Assembly (NCBI GenBank): GCA_033782935.1
Contig: JAWQEG010000629.1
Coordinates: forward strand, 1 to 64,000
Length of the DNA: 64,000 nucleotides
Direction: 5' to 3'
From: Petrolisthes cinctipes
Lineage: Eukaryota > Arthropoda > Malacostraca > Decapoda > Porcellanidae
Position numbers and translations under genes: made by a program. The number at the start of each line of letters is the position of its first letter. Within the stretch, counting starts at the first letter, position 1. The notes under the pieces are model-generated. The model ran no database searches. It saw only the letters and a program-made list of their open reading frames with translations, and had not been told where the DNA came from. Positions 33,601-38,601 of this stretch are shown here, in pieces.

Positions 33601-35643
33601 GGAAACAACCCCCGGTCAGCAGGCCCCAAAAGAGAGGCACAGACAGCCTGAGGGGCAACTCCCAGGGTAACAAACACACTGGGAAAACACCAGAAAACAC
33701 AAAAATACGTTGGGAAGGGGAAGCGAGAACCTGGGCACAATCCTCGCTCCCCGCACCCCGCGTAACACTACACAACACTCGGGGAAAACACCAAAAGGGG
33801 CTAAGTAGCCCTACACCCGCACCACGTGGGGAGGCAAGGGCCACACGTGGGGAGGAAAAAACCTCGCTAAAACCATAAAACCCCGAGGCAAAATACACCA
33901 AAAGAAGTGTACTAGTGGCAGGAAGAAGGGTGAAAGGAAAGGGAAGGGGAAAAACCCCGAGAAAGGGGCCCCCAACAGACCCCCTCCAGGGGAAGAAGAA
34001 TGAACTTAGCCCCCAGGAAAGGAAACAAATCCCCACACTAAAACCCTTACGCACCTAAAACACACACACACACATACATCTGCAAAGCAGGCAAGCCACT
34101 AGAACACAAAAGAAACGATAGCAGGAACACGTGACACAATACCATAGCGTAGCAGCGAGGAGCGTAGATGTTGACAGTAACGTGTTCCGCGACAGAGTGG
34201 ACGAGCGACCGCTGCTCTGGAGCGTTGTCAGTACCTCTACAGGCCACCACCAGGTGGCTCCCATATCAGTACAGCGCCAGATTTAAATTTGATTTACTTC
34301 TGATGATCGTCACGGAATAGACCCTTCTAGCCCAGAATATGCCTTTATGGGGCCTGGGCTGGAGAAGGGGTGTATTCTATAGCAATCCAGCTGTGCTGGT
34401 TCCACTATACCAATAATTTACTGTTTCCATTAGGCTACTACAAATACTTCCCGTTTGCCTTATATATACACCTCTTTATAACACAAATATATTTTCCTAT
34501 GAGTGACATAAGCTCCTATGGGCCTCATGCTAGTCCTATTTATAATAATAATAACACTCTGTTTGCTAAGTTCATCTCAGCTTGCCCAGCAGATAATAAG
34601 TTTCTGCTGTTTGACAACTTACCATAACATATGTTTGCTTGGAAATTCTACTTTCATTATCTTTTCTGATCTATCTCGCCTCTATTATTATTATTATTAT
34701 TATTATTATTATGTGTGCAGTGGTTATCACTGCCATGCTTTCTGAGTTACAAGTATTTAGTGGGAACATAACTATTACGCTATAGTGGGAGGGAGGTTGA
34801 GGTGGCAAAGGCATTCCAAGTATTGAATAAATCAGTCATTACTTAGTTTAGTAGTTCAAGGACAAGAGTATTTATTCATATACACATATGAGCGAAAAGA
34901 AAATAGGCAAAATGTATGTATTGCTGATAACAAAATAATAATTATACTGTAAGCCATTTATGAGTGGCAATACTGCTGCATCTCTACTACGGGCTGCGAG
35001 CAAGGGAGGCCAGTGTTGCCAGGTGCAGGGAACATTCTCTGTTTTATAAAATTTTGAAGTTCACAGGGAAATTATATAAAGATTGTTCAAGGGTATACAG
35101 GGAAATTTCTACCAGTCGAAAATAATTTAAAAAAGACCGTCAATGTTCATGAGTAATCAGGGAATAATTGAGGCAAAAAGGTAAATTCTAAAGTTGATGG
35201 TAGGGAAATTTCGTCAAGCCAACCTGAGCTGGCATCACTGTGGGAGAGGGAGAGGGTCGGAGGGAGTAGGCCTCTACAGGCGTTCGTCAATTCCCGCCCA
35301 AAATTTGAATTTCCCCTGATGAAAATCTTATTCCCTCACAGTTATAGCAAATAAACTCTTGCATTCTAATACAGACACAACAGACTATTTTTTCATTATA
35401 CTCAGGTAATAATTCCTTAATATTTAATAATCCGGTATATACCAGTTTGCAAATGCAAACAATACGGCAGCGTAAGGGTTAAGATAAGTTTGATTTTATC
35501 ATTACTGTAATGTACTTCCAGAACACTTCTCGTACGGGTTTGAGACATGTGAAGAGCCTGGACGGACGGGGACAATGATGGAGGCAGTGAGTGACATGGG
35601 GAGCCTCATTGGCAGCTACTACAGACGTATGTGTATAGACTAG
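83..35643 (+). CDS. CRAL-TRIO lipid-transfer protein gene (alpha-TTP/clavesin-like), 7 exons, 5' end outside window
   Basis: Exons 83-624, 917-1024, 11808-11958, 12844-13037, 16261-16371, 16675-16819 and 35522-35643 all have GT/AG junctions and compatible phases, giving about 456 residues. Family proteins carry hydrophobic ligands such as tocopherol, retinoids or phosphoinositides in a SEC14 fold in the cytosol. Visible order: a Gly/Gln/His-rich N-terminal stretch, the CRAL-TRIO-N helical region with the signature FLRARKFDYDKA, then the lipid-binding domain with GSWLPEVCGLDE, GLSMTHAYYLTP, VFPLRFKALHFVNEP and a C-terminal block LHFHGEDLSSLH...LPQELGG. No Met precedes the CRAL-TRIO region in frame, so the start codon lies in an upstream exon. 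The gene spans over 35 kb because introns 2 and 6 are full of transposons. One 2-base frame break is seen in exon 917-1024. The exact ligand cannot be assigned. Confidence 0.9.
917..1024 (+). CDS. CRAL-TRIO gene exon with an apparent 2-base (TC) insertion
   Basis: Acceptor CCCCAG|GG at 916/917, donor ATG|GTATGT at 1024/1025. The first part reads EMVETEPGLTSRLDTPFLL and the second part SFLRARKFDYDKAMAM; both are clearly CRAL-TRIO-N, but they lie in different frames. An extra TC within 973-976 explains this. A second AG at 977-978, preceded by a pyrimidine tract, would splice to the upstream exon in frame (AG|C = Ser) and skip the break, with loss of about 20 residues. This may be a real allele, a pseudogenising change or an assembly indel. 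Confidence 0.8.
1845..2862. mobile_element. TA-flanked inverted-repeat DNA element, about 1 kb, non-coding
   Basis: The left end CACCTCGGTCTCGTATAG and the right end CTATATGAGACCGAGGTG are inverted repeats, flanked on both sides by TA (1843-1844 and 2863-2864). A TA duplication suggests the Tc1/mariner/pogo group. It interrupts the LINE-B endonuclease. Shorter repeats of the GTTCTATxxGA type recur near both ends. I see no transposase. A smaller MITE sits inside at 2381-2604. Confidence 0.8.
2381..2604. repeat. Small MITE with CAGTGTTGCCAGGT ends (copy 1 of 3)
   Basis: Begins CAGTGTTGCCAGGT and ends ACCTGGCAACACTA. The interior is rich in AATTCCCTG/TTTCCCTG motifs. It is nested in the TA-flanked element. 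Related copies lie at 35011-35240 and 47818-48037. Confidence 0.75.
3001..3085 (+). other. U4 snRNA-like head of LINE-A copy 1
   Basis: GCTTTGCGCAGTGGCAGTAT followed by TGTAACCAATGAGGTT corresponds to the conserved first ~37 nt of U4 snRNA. Downstream resemblance is patchy (ATTGGTATTGGGAAA may correspond to the U4 3' part). It sits exactly at the LINE's 5' boundary, as in the copy at 29163. Comparison is with the U4 sequence as I know it, not with a search. Confidence 0.65.
3844..6350 (-). mobile_element. PIF/Harbinger-type DNA transposon complex inside LINE-A copy 1
   Basis: Both limits carry ATTTTGCCAGTGTGAACCGG (left copy 3852-3871, right copy 6329-6348). The left limit is itself a hairpin (3844-3862 against 3878-3896). 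An inner pair of GGCCGGATT-like ends at about 4515 and 6235 suggests one element within another. HARBI1-like coding remains lie on the minus strand at 5440-6092. The LINE frame resumes at about 6354. The rest (3900-5430) shows no coding signal that I trust. Confidence 0.7.
5440..6092 (-). pseudogene. HARBI1: HARBI1-like Harbinger transposase fragment
   Basis: Reading the minus strand: YLIRYYRFSRVEILRLCDEL (6092 side) is the usual N-terminal region, then IFNRLRNFPNVIGTIDCTHV carries the first catalytic Asp, NRKQYHSINIQVVA follows, and GSTHDAFIWNNSHLRQRFE (5440-5515) carries the second Asp motif. The parts lie in different frames with stops and no third catalytic residue is seen, so it is a broken DDE_4 transposase. 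Confidence 0.75.
10112..11317 (+). pseudogene. LINE-B reverse transcriptase and C-terminal region
   Basis: An open stretch of about 400 codons: [31 protein letters not shown] (RT block A), LRQGCVMSPWLFNIYMDG (block B) and LLFADDMALVAESEK (catalytic FADD), ending in the LRWFGHVERM...RRRGRPQRRWMDTVK tail common in RTE-like elements. It joins weaker fragments at 8988-9410 and 9807-10040 that hold the endonuclease end and the linker, in shifted frames. It is homologous to LINE-A but clearly a different family. Confidence 0.85.
11808..11958 (+). CDS. CRAL-TRIO gene exon
   Basis: Acceptor CAACAG|ATC, donor ACCG|GTGAGG. It encodes IRSYYKARQENAEMYVNL and on to LGRTVIVFRTG, which is the end of CRAL-TRIO-N and the first strand of the lipid-binding fold. 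It starts in phase 0, directly after KAMAM, and ends in phase 1. Confidence 0.92.
12309..12813. repeat. hAT-type MITE with perfect 8-bp target duplication
   Basis: Ends CAGGGGTGCGGAG and CTCGCACCCCTG are inverted repeats, with GGAGTCGGAGTCGG-like subterminal motifs. GTTATAAC flanks it exactly on both sides (12301-12308 and 12814-12821); 8 bp is the hAT signature. It is 505 bp long with no coding potential and lies 30 bp upstream of the exon at 12844. Confidence 0.88.
12844..13037 (+). CDS. CRAL-TRIO gene exon (core lipid-binding domain)
   Basis: Acceptor TTACAG|GA, donor ATACAG|GTGTGG. It encodes GSWLPEVCGLDEVFRSQVL and on to GVAAVVDCAGLSMTHAYYLTPTHIRRM. The GVxxxxDxxGLSxxHA pattern is the family hallmark. 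Phase 1 in, phase 0 out. Confidence 0.93.
13148..13416 (-). mobile_element. 5'-truncated LINE-A copy (3' end only)
   Basis: The minus strand reads VERMQGEEFVKKVYGSEVVG...RGRPPVRWQNRVEEYVKE and WNRENWRHFCRGHPLGE, the same C-terminus as the intact LINE-A, then the CTATAGAG tail. It sits in the CRAL-TRIO intron in antisense orientation. Confidence 0.85.
13475..13754. repeat. Long inverted repeat: about 113-bp arms, 53-bp loop
   Basis: The left arm (13475-13587) starts TACAGTTGCCCAAGAAAAGA and the right arm (13641-13754) ends TCTTTTCTTGGGCAACTGTA; the arms match almost throughout. It lies directly beside mariner-like remains (an ACAGGGTGTTA motif at about 13424) and could be a foldback relative of that element. 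Confidence 0.85.
13760..14660 (-). pseudogene. Tc1/mariner-like transposase fossil
   Basis: The minus strand from 14647 reads ILENSEKKRYLDCIRTVTF, then a possible HTH stretch (SRRRKESCSKVAKKILVRRN), and later NSPDLNVCEQVCAIVKDRVED, close to the mariner-group SPDLNPIE catalytic region. Fragments are in different frames with many stops. The assignment rests on that motif and on a mariner-like ACAGGGTGTTA end nearby. Confidence 0.55.
14961..16260. other. Intron with possible Tigger-like relic; no gene seen
   Basis: GGTACCTCGGTTCTCGATTG at about 15129 resembles pogo/Tigger-type element ends. Within it, roughly 15295-15475 and 15538-15695 are diverged direct repeats (both contain GGTGATAACTGAACT and CTTTCAAAAC-like blocks). 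I see nothing coding. Confidence 0.4.
16261..16371 (+). CDS. CRAL-TRIO gene exon (core domain)
   Basis: Acceptor CTTGCAG|GAA, donor GGACGA|GTGAGT. Its 37 codons read EVFPLRFKALHFVNEPSIFD and on to LIKPFLSETIKGR, matching the strand-and-gate-helix region of SEC14-type proteins. Phase 0 on both sides. Confidence 0.93.
16675..16819 (+). CDS. CRAL-TRIO gene exon (C-terminal lobe)
   Basis: Acceptor CCATTAG|CTG, donor TTCAGAG|GTGCGT. It encodes LHFHGEDLSSLHQHVPP, then LPQELGGEAGPMDNS and LRKHEDYFR. The LPxExGG block is typical of the end of the CRAL-TRIO domain. Phase 1 out; the partner exon lies 18.7 kb downstream. Confidence 0.92.
16870..16922. repeat. Very short palindromic repeat (copy 1 of 2)
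   Basis: CTCTTCATCGCTCAGTTTGT pairs with its downstream near-complement ending GAGTAATGAAGAG. The same design recurs at 43703-43771 with compensating and diverged bases. It may be a minimal MITE. Confidence 0.6.
17167..17526. repeat. Foldback element built from DIRS terminal sequence
   Basis: Ends GTGCATTTGTCGCGGC and GCCGCGACAAATGCAC are inverted, followed inward by TTGGTTGTGGAACCAGCAC and its complement. The interior from about 17203 to 17430 is an inverted copy of 34190-34412, the outer end of the neighbouring DIRS element. Confidence 0.75.
17944..19424 (-). pseudogene. DIRS tyrosine recombinase (frameshifted)
   Basis: The N-terminal core-binding part lies in 18684-19424 (SSVRQYESCWKRFKDFLRRH, then VLEFLTWLADSTNSAPATV). 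The catalytic part lies in 17944-18681 (LALATGYRASQLAALTR with the first Arg, HSVRGVAASLAFL with His-x-x-Arg, and LGGWTSTSSFRTRYL ending in the nucleophile Tyr region). The two parts are in different frames, broken near 18690 in a CT run. The enzyme would insert the circular DNA copy without an integrase. Confidence 0.85.
18926..20670 (-). pseudogene. DIRS reverse transcriptase and RNase H (frameshifted)
   Basis: RT in 19951-20670: LFTVPKKDQGKTRLVMDLSK, ASLDLQDAYWHVPIH, RLPFGLSLAPWVFTKL and the catalytic LMYLDDWLLHA (LDD variant of YxDD). RNase H in 18926-20227: ITVATDASDVGWGYQS, INARELMVVRKWL, NMDNVAAVRCLQ and ENDWADALSR. The frame changes near 20010, before SRTFSRRQWESLLGSLN. This domain pair is shared by DIRS and gypsy-like RTs; the neighbouring recombinase makes it DIRS. 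Confidence 0.88.
21028..23430 (-). pseudogene. DIRS gag-like region, first unit, with intron-like breaks
   Basis: From 23430 downwards: a Cys/His-rich segment (HCSPHAPCFTPKGCDPLACS), a basic Ser-run segment (KRSRHSRKTRTRR then poly-Ser), then WIRRDDVLVKWGADEKGDAV and YHEMSGLQLM (to about 21725), SDTLSSMTTVMEGVGAMTTH...LPKPSTSK (21344-21614), then RRPRAPQPPRPAVQPRRPSQ. Good donor/acceptor pairs separate the last three blocks (about 21615-21724 and 21250-21347). The frame also changes near 22545, beside a C/G run. Gag function is inferred from position and composition. Confidence 0.7.
26640..27440. other. Non-coding stretch in DIRS second unit
   Basis: There is no convincing ORF and no match to the first unit. 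A short GCAT-rich inverted motif occurs around 26760-26800 (CCCTAAGTGGAATGCGTGCG). I see nothing further. Confidence 0.4.
27480..28150. repeat. Minisatellite with ~118-bp unit, about 4 copies, preceded by ~24-bp repeats
   Basis: CTAGGTTGTGC-like starts recur at 27695, 27812, 27930, 28030 and (CTACGCTTGC) 28148. The spacing is 117, 118, 100 and 118; the 100-bp unit lacks the CCCTAGGCTGTGG block. Each unit contains AGCCTAGCTGGCTAGGTC and CACCGGGTCCTTGGCTGA variants. Before it, 27490-27690 repeats a shorter GGTAGCCCCTAGG(C/T)TGAG-like motif. Confidence 0.9.
28165..28600. repeat. Tandem duplication of about 190 bp inside gag remains
   Basis: 28165-28330 and 28355-28590 both run from GGGAGCGGCT/GCGAGCGGCT through CCTTGCTGGGCCCTGGTACC-like sequence to CTCGGGGTGCTAG and CCCTGTGACCCCGAG. 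The two units have diverged. Confidence 0.65.
29163..29250 (+). other. U4 snRNA-like head of LINE-A copy 2
   Basis: GCTTTGCGCAGTGGCAATAT followed by CGTAACCAATGAGGT matches the first ~35 nt of arthropod-type U4 snRNA nearly perfectly. CGAGG and ATTGCTA follow, as in the U4 5' stem-loop but with about 7 nt missing between them. TATCGGTATTGGGAAAT may be the U4 3' part next to the Sm site. Confidence 0.7.
29546..32848 (+). CDS. LINE-A endonuclease-reverse transcriptase, 1,100 codons, unbroken
   Basis: From ATG at 29546 (a stop lies 12 bases upstream in frame) to the stop at 32848. Residues ~55-350 form the endonuclease/exonuclease/phosphatase fold: VVAVNVNGMTDGTKRREIVE, MGVTETHVKG, the GDMNGKVGG region and MVHCSDHFAVLV with the catalytic His. 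Residues ~600-870 form the [54 protein letters not shown] and the catalytic LFADDTVLMAE. The C-terminus has ETWTWNRAHQSRIGAVEMSY and LRWYGHVERMQGEEFVKKVY, a tail typical of RTE-like elements. It would nick target DNA and copy its own RNA at the site. Confidence 0.93.
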   Translation: MPTARVPPGMSTALALPAISGPPMGEWTDMATGGGGSPGCPVEGVGKRDCMRVVAVNVNGMTDGTKRREIVECFKKGRVDVMGVTETHVKGCGVVECQEGRESGLWEGMEGGVVWTGMNEKSKGRGKEGCALLVSPWVWKGVDGHGWNGSRIVWMTGKIGLVKYAWVCAYAPVNEKSKTEREKMRVFWEELNACLRGIDNGRRIVMMGDMNGKVGGEEVGNIVGKWGVEGTNENGEYLVDVCAERGLFLANTFFQHKMIHRYTWKRRDERGEQKSLIDYVAVDERLRKDVYDAKVVRGMVHCSDHFAVLVRMKVRVKWEYSRRDEGVRNKRVVASGKLDVEEYREEYKRRVGEVLGDVRMGIGEGVGVNAVYEMFKMRVLRTAAEVVGYKSQKRDKKGSAWWTEEVKDAVEDKRKAYRRTLQRNVPEEVRERWKREYNVCKRQVKMMVSESKRRVDEEFGMKLSEKFKENKKLFWKEVKRERGEGKSGSVRMKREDGVKREDGVTVSRSEEVKEVWKRHFDRLMSGGMGGEAVVTCMGMEAGGRRQDVQGELGREEVRKAIGKLKMGKAPGVDGITAEMLKCGGEVVVEWMLLICTLAWRQGEVPEDWRRAIIVPLYKGKGSKDECGSYRGISLLSVPGKAYGKVLTERLMEVTGNKVSEEQGGFRKGRGCVDQIFALKSIVEKYIGKGKKLYAAFMDLEKAYDRVDRKAMTEVLRIYGVGGPLLKGIEAFYADAKACVWVEGDLSESFNISVGLRQGCVMSPWLFNIYMDGCMREVKAKVNGLGVKLRLNEANWSLVASLFADDTVLMAENERNLQRVVDEFQSVCKRRKLKVNVGKSKVMVFERAETEVIDFATPYRVAVPTGTKCEITLRGERMEEVKEFKYLGTVMCKHGSMEGEIRERAVKGRQVIGSLGRIMKGRSVSMEVKRGLRNSIILPTLTYASETWTWNRAHQSRIGAVEMSYLRGACGLTRWDGESNESVYERCGMSEKAIGIECGVVERVKRNTLRWYGHVERMQGEEFVKKVYGSEVVGPGVRGRPPVRWQNRVEEYVKERNMRGRGGLEQVRRECWNRENWRHFCRGHLLEGSSRRERGVGAIDR
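32856..34417 (-). mobile_element. DIRS second unit: 5' leader and outer terminus
   Basis: On the minus strand from 34417: inverted terminus, leader exon with donor TTTTAG|GTGCGTAAGG at about 34067, acceptor CCCCCGCAG|TCTACTCGTGCC at about 33407, then a Cys/His-rich gag start (VSPNGHQHCSPHAPCFTPKG, 33161-33396) and a donor GTGAGTACTTG at about 33141. The same leader acceptor occurs at about 23430 and 28704. Confidence 0.65.
34418..35521. other. Rest of CRAL-TRIO intron 6: microsatellite and MITE
   Basis: (TTA)n at about 34684-34711 and a CAGTGTTGCC MITE at 35011-35240. The remainder is AT-rich with no gene seen. Confidence 0.6.
35011..35240. repeat. Small MITE with CAGTGTTGCCAGGT ends (copy 2 of 3)
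   Basis: Begins CAGTGTTGCCAGGTGCAGGG and ends GCTGGCATCACTG, a diverged complement. The interior again carries CAGGGAAAT motifs. No exact target duplication is visible. Confidence 0.65.
35522..35643 (+). CDS. CRAL-TRIO gene last exon and stop codon
   Basis: Acceptor CTTCCAG|AA at 35521/35522. The joined codon gives EHFSYGFETCEEPGRTG, then VSDMGSLIGSYYRRMCID and TAG at 35641-35643. The phase fits the donor at 16819 exactly, which supports splicing across the transposon-filled intron. Confidence 0.85.
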
Positions 35644-38229
35644 TGCTAAGTGAGGCACTAGTCTGCTCTGCTAGTGCTGTGTGTGTGTGTGTGTGTGGGT
35701 GTTAACTGTGGCACTAGTCTTAACCTGGTGCTGTGTGGGTTATCAGTTAAGGTACTAGTCATTTGTACTAGTGCTGTGCCGGTGTATGTTTGTGTCAGGC
35801 AGTGTGTGTGTATGGAGGCAAGGCAAAAATCATCCTGCCTCCCAGTTGCCTGATTCCTTTCTGGTTTAGGATATGTACTGTAGAGGTACAATTGTTGACT
35901 ATATAAAGGTTGTAAGTGTAAGGTCATGAAGCACAGGGTATATATATATACAAATATATATACTGTATATTAACAAAGATTATTAAGTGATTATATTTGT
36001 TAACAGAGGATATTAAATTTTTTTTAACTTATTACCCAAGTAAGGATATATATGCAGAGAAAATAGGATAGCGAGTACAGTAGTAAGTCATACCAGTAAA
36101 CTACAGAAAACTATTGAAACAGATTGAACCTTTTGTCTATGTGGGGTTCATAGATGAAAGAAGGTTATGATGATGATGATAATGTTGTTGGCAAAGAGGA
36201 GGCAACTGCTTCCTTCAAACTGTGCCATGAAGAATAGATACCTCAGGTCTGGCAGGGAACAACGTGAAGCAGAAAAAGCGGTAGTTTCCATATTAACTTT
36301 GCCCATTACCCCTACCTCTGTAGATAACATGGCCTCCCCTACCCTTCCTCTAGCTTAGTAGACAATTTTGTTCTATTAATTAGTCAGCAAGAATTCAGTT
36401 CAGTTCAATAATGCAAAATCTAGTACCAGACATATAGGAAATTTGGTAGCAAGAAGGTACAAAAAAACAATGAAGATATGAGTACAGCTGAATGATCAAA
36501 ATGATCATAGCTTAGGGAATTAATTTGCATTCAGCTAGAAGGGTTGAAGTCAGGTTAGATACAGGGAGAGGACAGAGTTAAGGACAATTGGAAGATCAAG
36601 GAGAGTTGAGTGCTTTGGGGCCAAGCTAGTGTACTGTAGAAAGAATTTAGTACAGTAACCTATTGTTGGTGTTCCAGTGGAGTAACCTTGTTGTAGGAAA
36701 GATATTTGAGGCTTACTTTGAACATGATGAATCCTTACTTTTGGTCAGTACTATATACTGCTTACCTTACAGATCAATATTAAGTCACTGTTTTGTGTTT
36801 GTGGTCTTAGCAGATTGAATCTTGAAGGAATTATATCTCTTTGCATACACTGTCACATCCAGTAATTGGTAATATGTACGTGATGTGTGGCTGTGTGAAT
36901 GAGTGTGTATTTGTTATGTTTATTTTTATATTCATTGCTATTGTTGGGTCTGTTTAGTACAGTGCCACATTATGTTTAACTTCATAACTTTATACCCTTA
37001 AGTTTGAGCACATTATGATCCTGTTCAGTCATTTGCACTGAGTTTTTGGATCACTTCATCCTGCTTTTCTCAACTTGTGTATAATCATTTTCTAATTTGC
37101 TGTTCTGAGTCAACAGTTTCACCCTCATTCAGTCAATTAGTTATTATGATTAAGTTTTGTCTCTCTTACTGTCTGTTTGGTTTGGTTTCCTATAGACTTC
37201 CTTTCTTTAGTAACTGCAGGTTTCCTTTTATTGCCTCTTTTTCTTTGGTTCCATCCTCCTGAGGACACAGGTCCAGTGAGCTGTGTAACCATATTGTTTC
37301 TTGTCTCTGGCTGACATACATTGCTAGTTGCTTGGACTGTCTTTTCATATTTTCTACAATAAATACATTGACCATCAGGTGGAGTAACTGATATAGGGTT
37401 CGTGGTTTTCACAGTTAATAATTTTCAAGGATGCATTGGGTTTAGAAGAAATAGAACTGAGACAGATAGTTTAGGCAGCAATGTAATCCATTGTGACTGA
37501 CTTGGAACAGTCCTAAGAATCATCGTATATTTTCACTTTGCATCATATTGATTCTGTGCCATCGCGTACAGTCCCGTCCCATCGCATTCATTACCGTTGT
37601 ATGCTACAGTAGGCCTTTGATATAACAGGAATATACTAAACACAGGCCCAGTAGATAACAAAAGTCTGGGATAACTTTTGAATATCTTTAATGAGGGATG
37701 GGAGTGTAGAATGAAGTTGTAGATATAAGTATAAAACATGTGCTATATCGAGGGTCTACAACTGTATATCTTGTTACCTTGTTTATCTATATTAATATAT
37801 TGTGCTGTATATAAACTCCTGGGTCACTAGTGTTTATTTTTGTTATTCTTTAAAATATGTATTAATGTTCTTTACCTCATTTCTGTATGGTAAGGCCAGA
37901 AGGTCAGTGCTGTGTAAAAGATTTAATATATAGTTTTTAATTTTGAGTACACTTGTTAACGAGAGTTTGGGGAGAACAAGAAGCCATAAGTACAGAATCA
38001 TTCAGAAAAAAAAAAAAAAATTGGAGAGGAAGTAAGAAAACTGAAGTAGGCTAGGAAGACTGTAGTTTTAGGGAGCAGGAGATAGAGAAAAGTGACAGAA
38101 AGCTAAAAAGGAAATAGAATAAGAGGAGGGACAGTTTTTTAATTGACTGGGAGTGGCTCTAAAAACATACAGGTAGCTAGAGCGGCAACTTTACTCTGAG
38201 AGGAAATATTACATGTACACCACTTCCAG
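35644..38229 (+). other. Probable 3' UTR of the CRAL-TRIO gene, then intergenic
   Basis: A (GT)n run at about 35683-35697 and an ACTAGTGC-type motif repeated around 35640-35780. The first AATAAA I find downstream of the stop is at 37358-37363 and could be the poly(A) signal. A poly-A run is at about 38008. No coding signal. Confidence 0.35.
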
Positions 38230-38590
38230 TTGTTGTTGAAGTTCCTCAAGCTGTCTGGCCGAGCAGCCCCGAGCTCCTGAGGAAGGCCATTGCCTGAACC
38301 GGGCTTTCACACAATGCCCTCAGAGAGTGTATGTTGTGTTGTTGGCGAGTGTGGTTATGTGCGTTGCAGTCTTCAATAATGTGTTTAATAGAATGGAGTG
38401 CTGTGTTGCATCCCAGACAGGCATCCACAATGGCTCCATCCAGCCTCTTCTGATATGTCAGAAGGGCCAGGTGGTGGCCACATCGCAGCCTGGCCAGGTG
38501 GACTCTGTCCTCACGGGGAACGGAGGATTCAGATGGGTTTATGTCAGGAGGTCGTGCATGCAGCCGAGTGTTGTTTTTGAGTGTTTGGAT
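38230..38590 (-). mobile_element. 5'-truncated LINE-C copy with 11-bp target duplication
   Basis: The minus strand ends with [20 protein letters not shown] and [14 protein letters not shown], then an AAC-rich tail, as in LINE-C at 52416. ACCACTTCCAG flanks it at 38219-38229 and 38591-38601, a clear target-site duplication from target-primed reverse transcription. Confidence 0.9.
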
Positions 38591-38601
38591 ACCACTTCCA
38601 G

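Larger units (their letters stand above)
17528..34417 (-). mobile_element. DIRS-like (tyrosine recombinase) retrotransposon, tandem pair with inverted ends
   Basis: ATTGGTATAGTGGAACCAGC stands near 17531, a direct copy near 24388 and an inverted copy ends near 34412. The first unit (17528-24386) carries gag, RT/RNase H and a tyrosine recombinase on the minus strand. The second unit (24387-34417) has lost RT and recombinase, keeps gag pieces and the leader, and is split by LINE-A copy 2. Having RT together with a tyrosine recombinase and inverted ends, with no integrase, defines the DIRS order. Confidence 0.85.

Noticed and set aside
34684..34711. (TTA)n tract as a regulatory element
   Set aside because: A simple microsatellite; nothing else supports a function.
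38246..38428. Small minus-strand host gene with Cys/His residues
   Set aside because: It is identical in pattern to the LINE-C C-terminus at 52200-52399 and is flanked by a target-site duplication.
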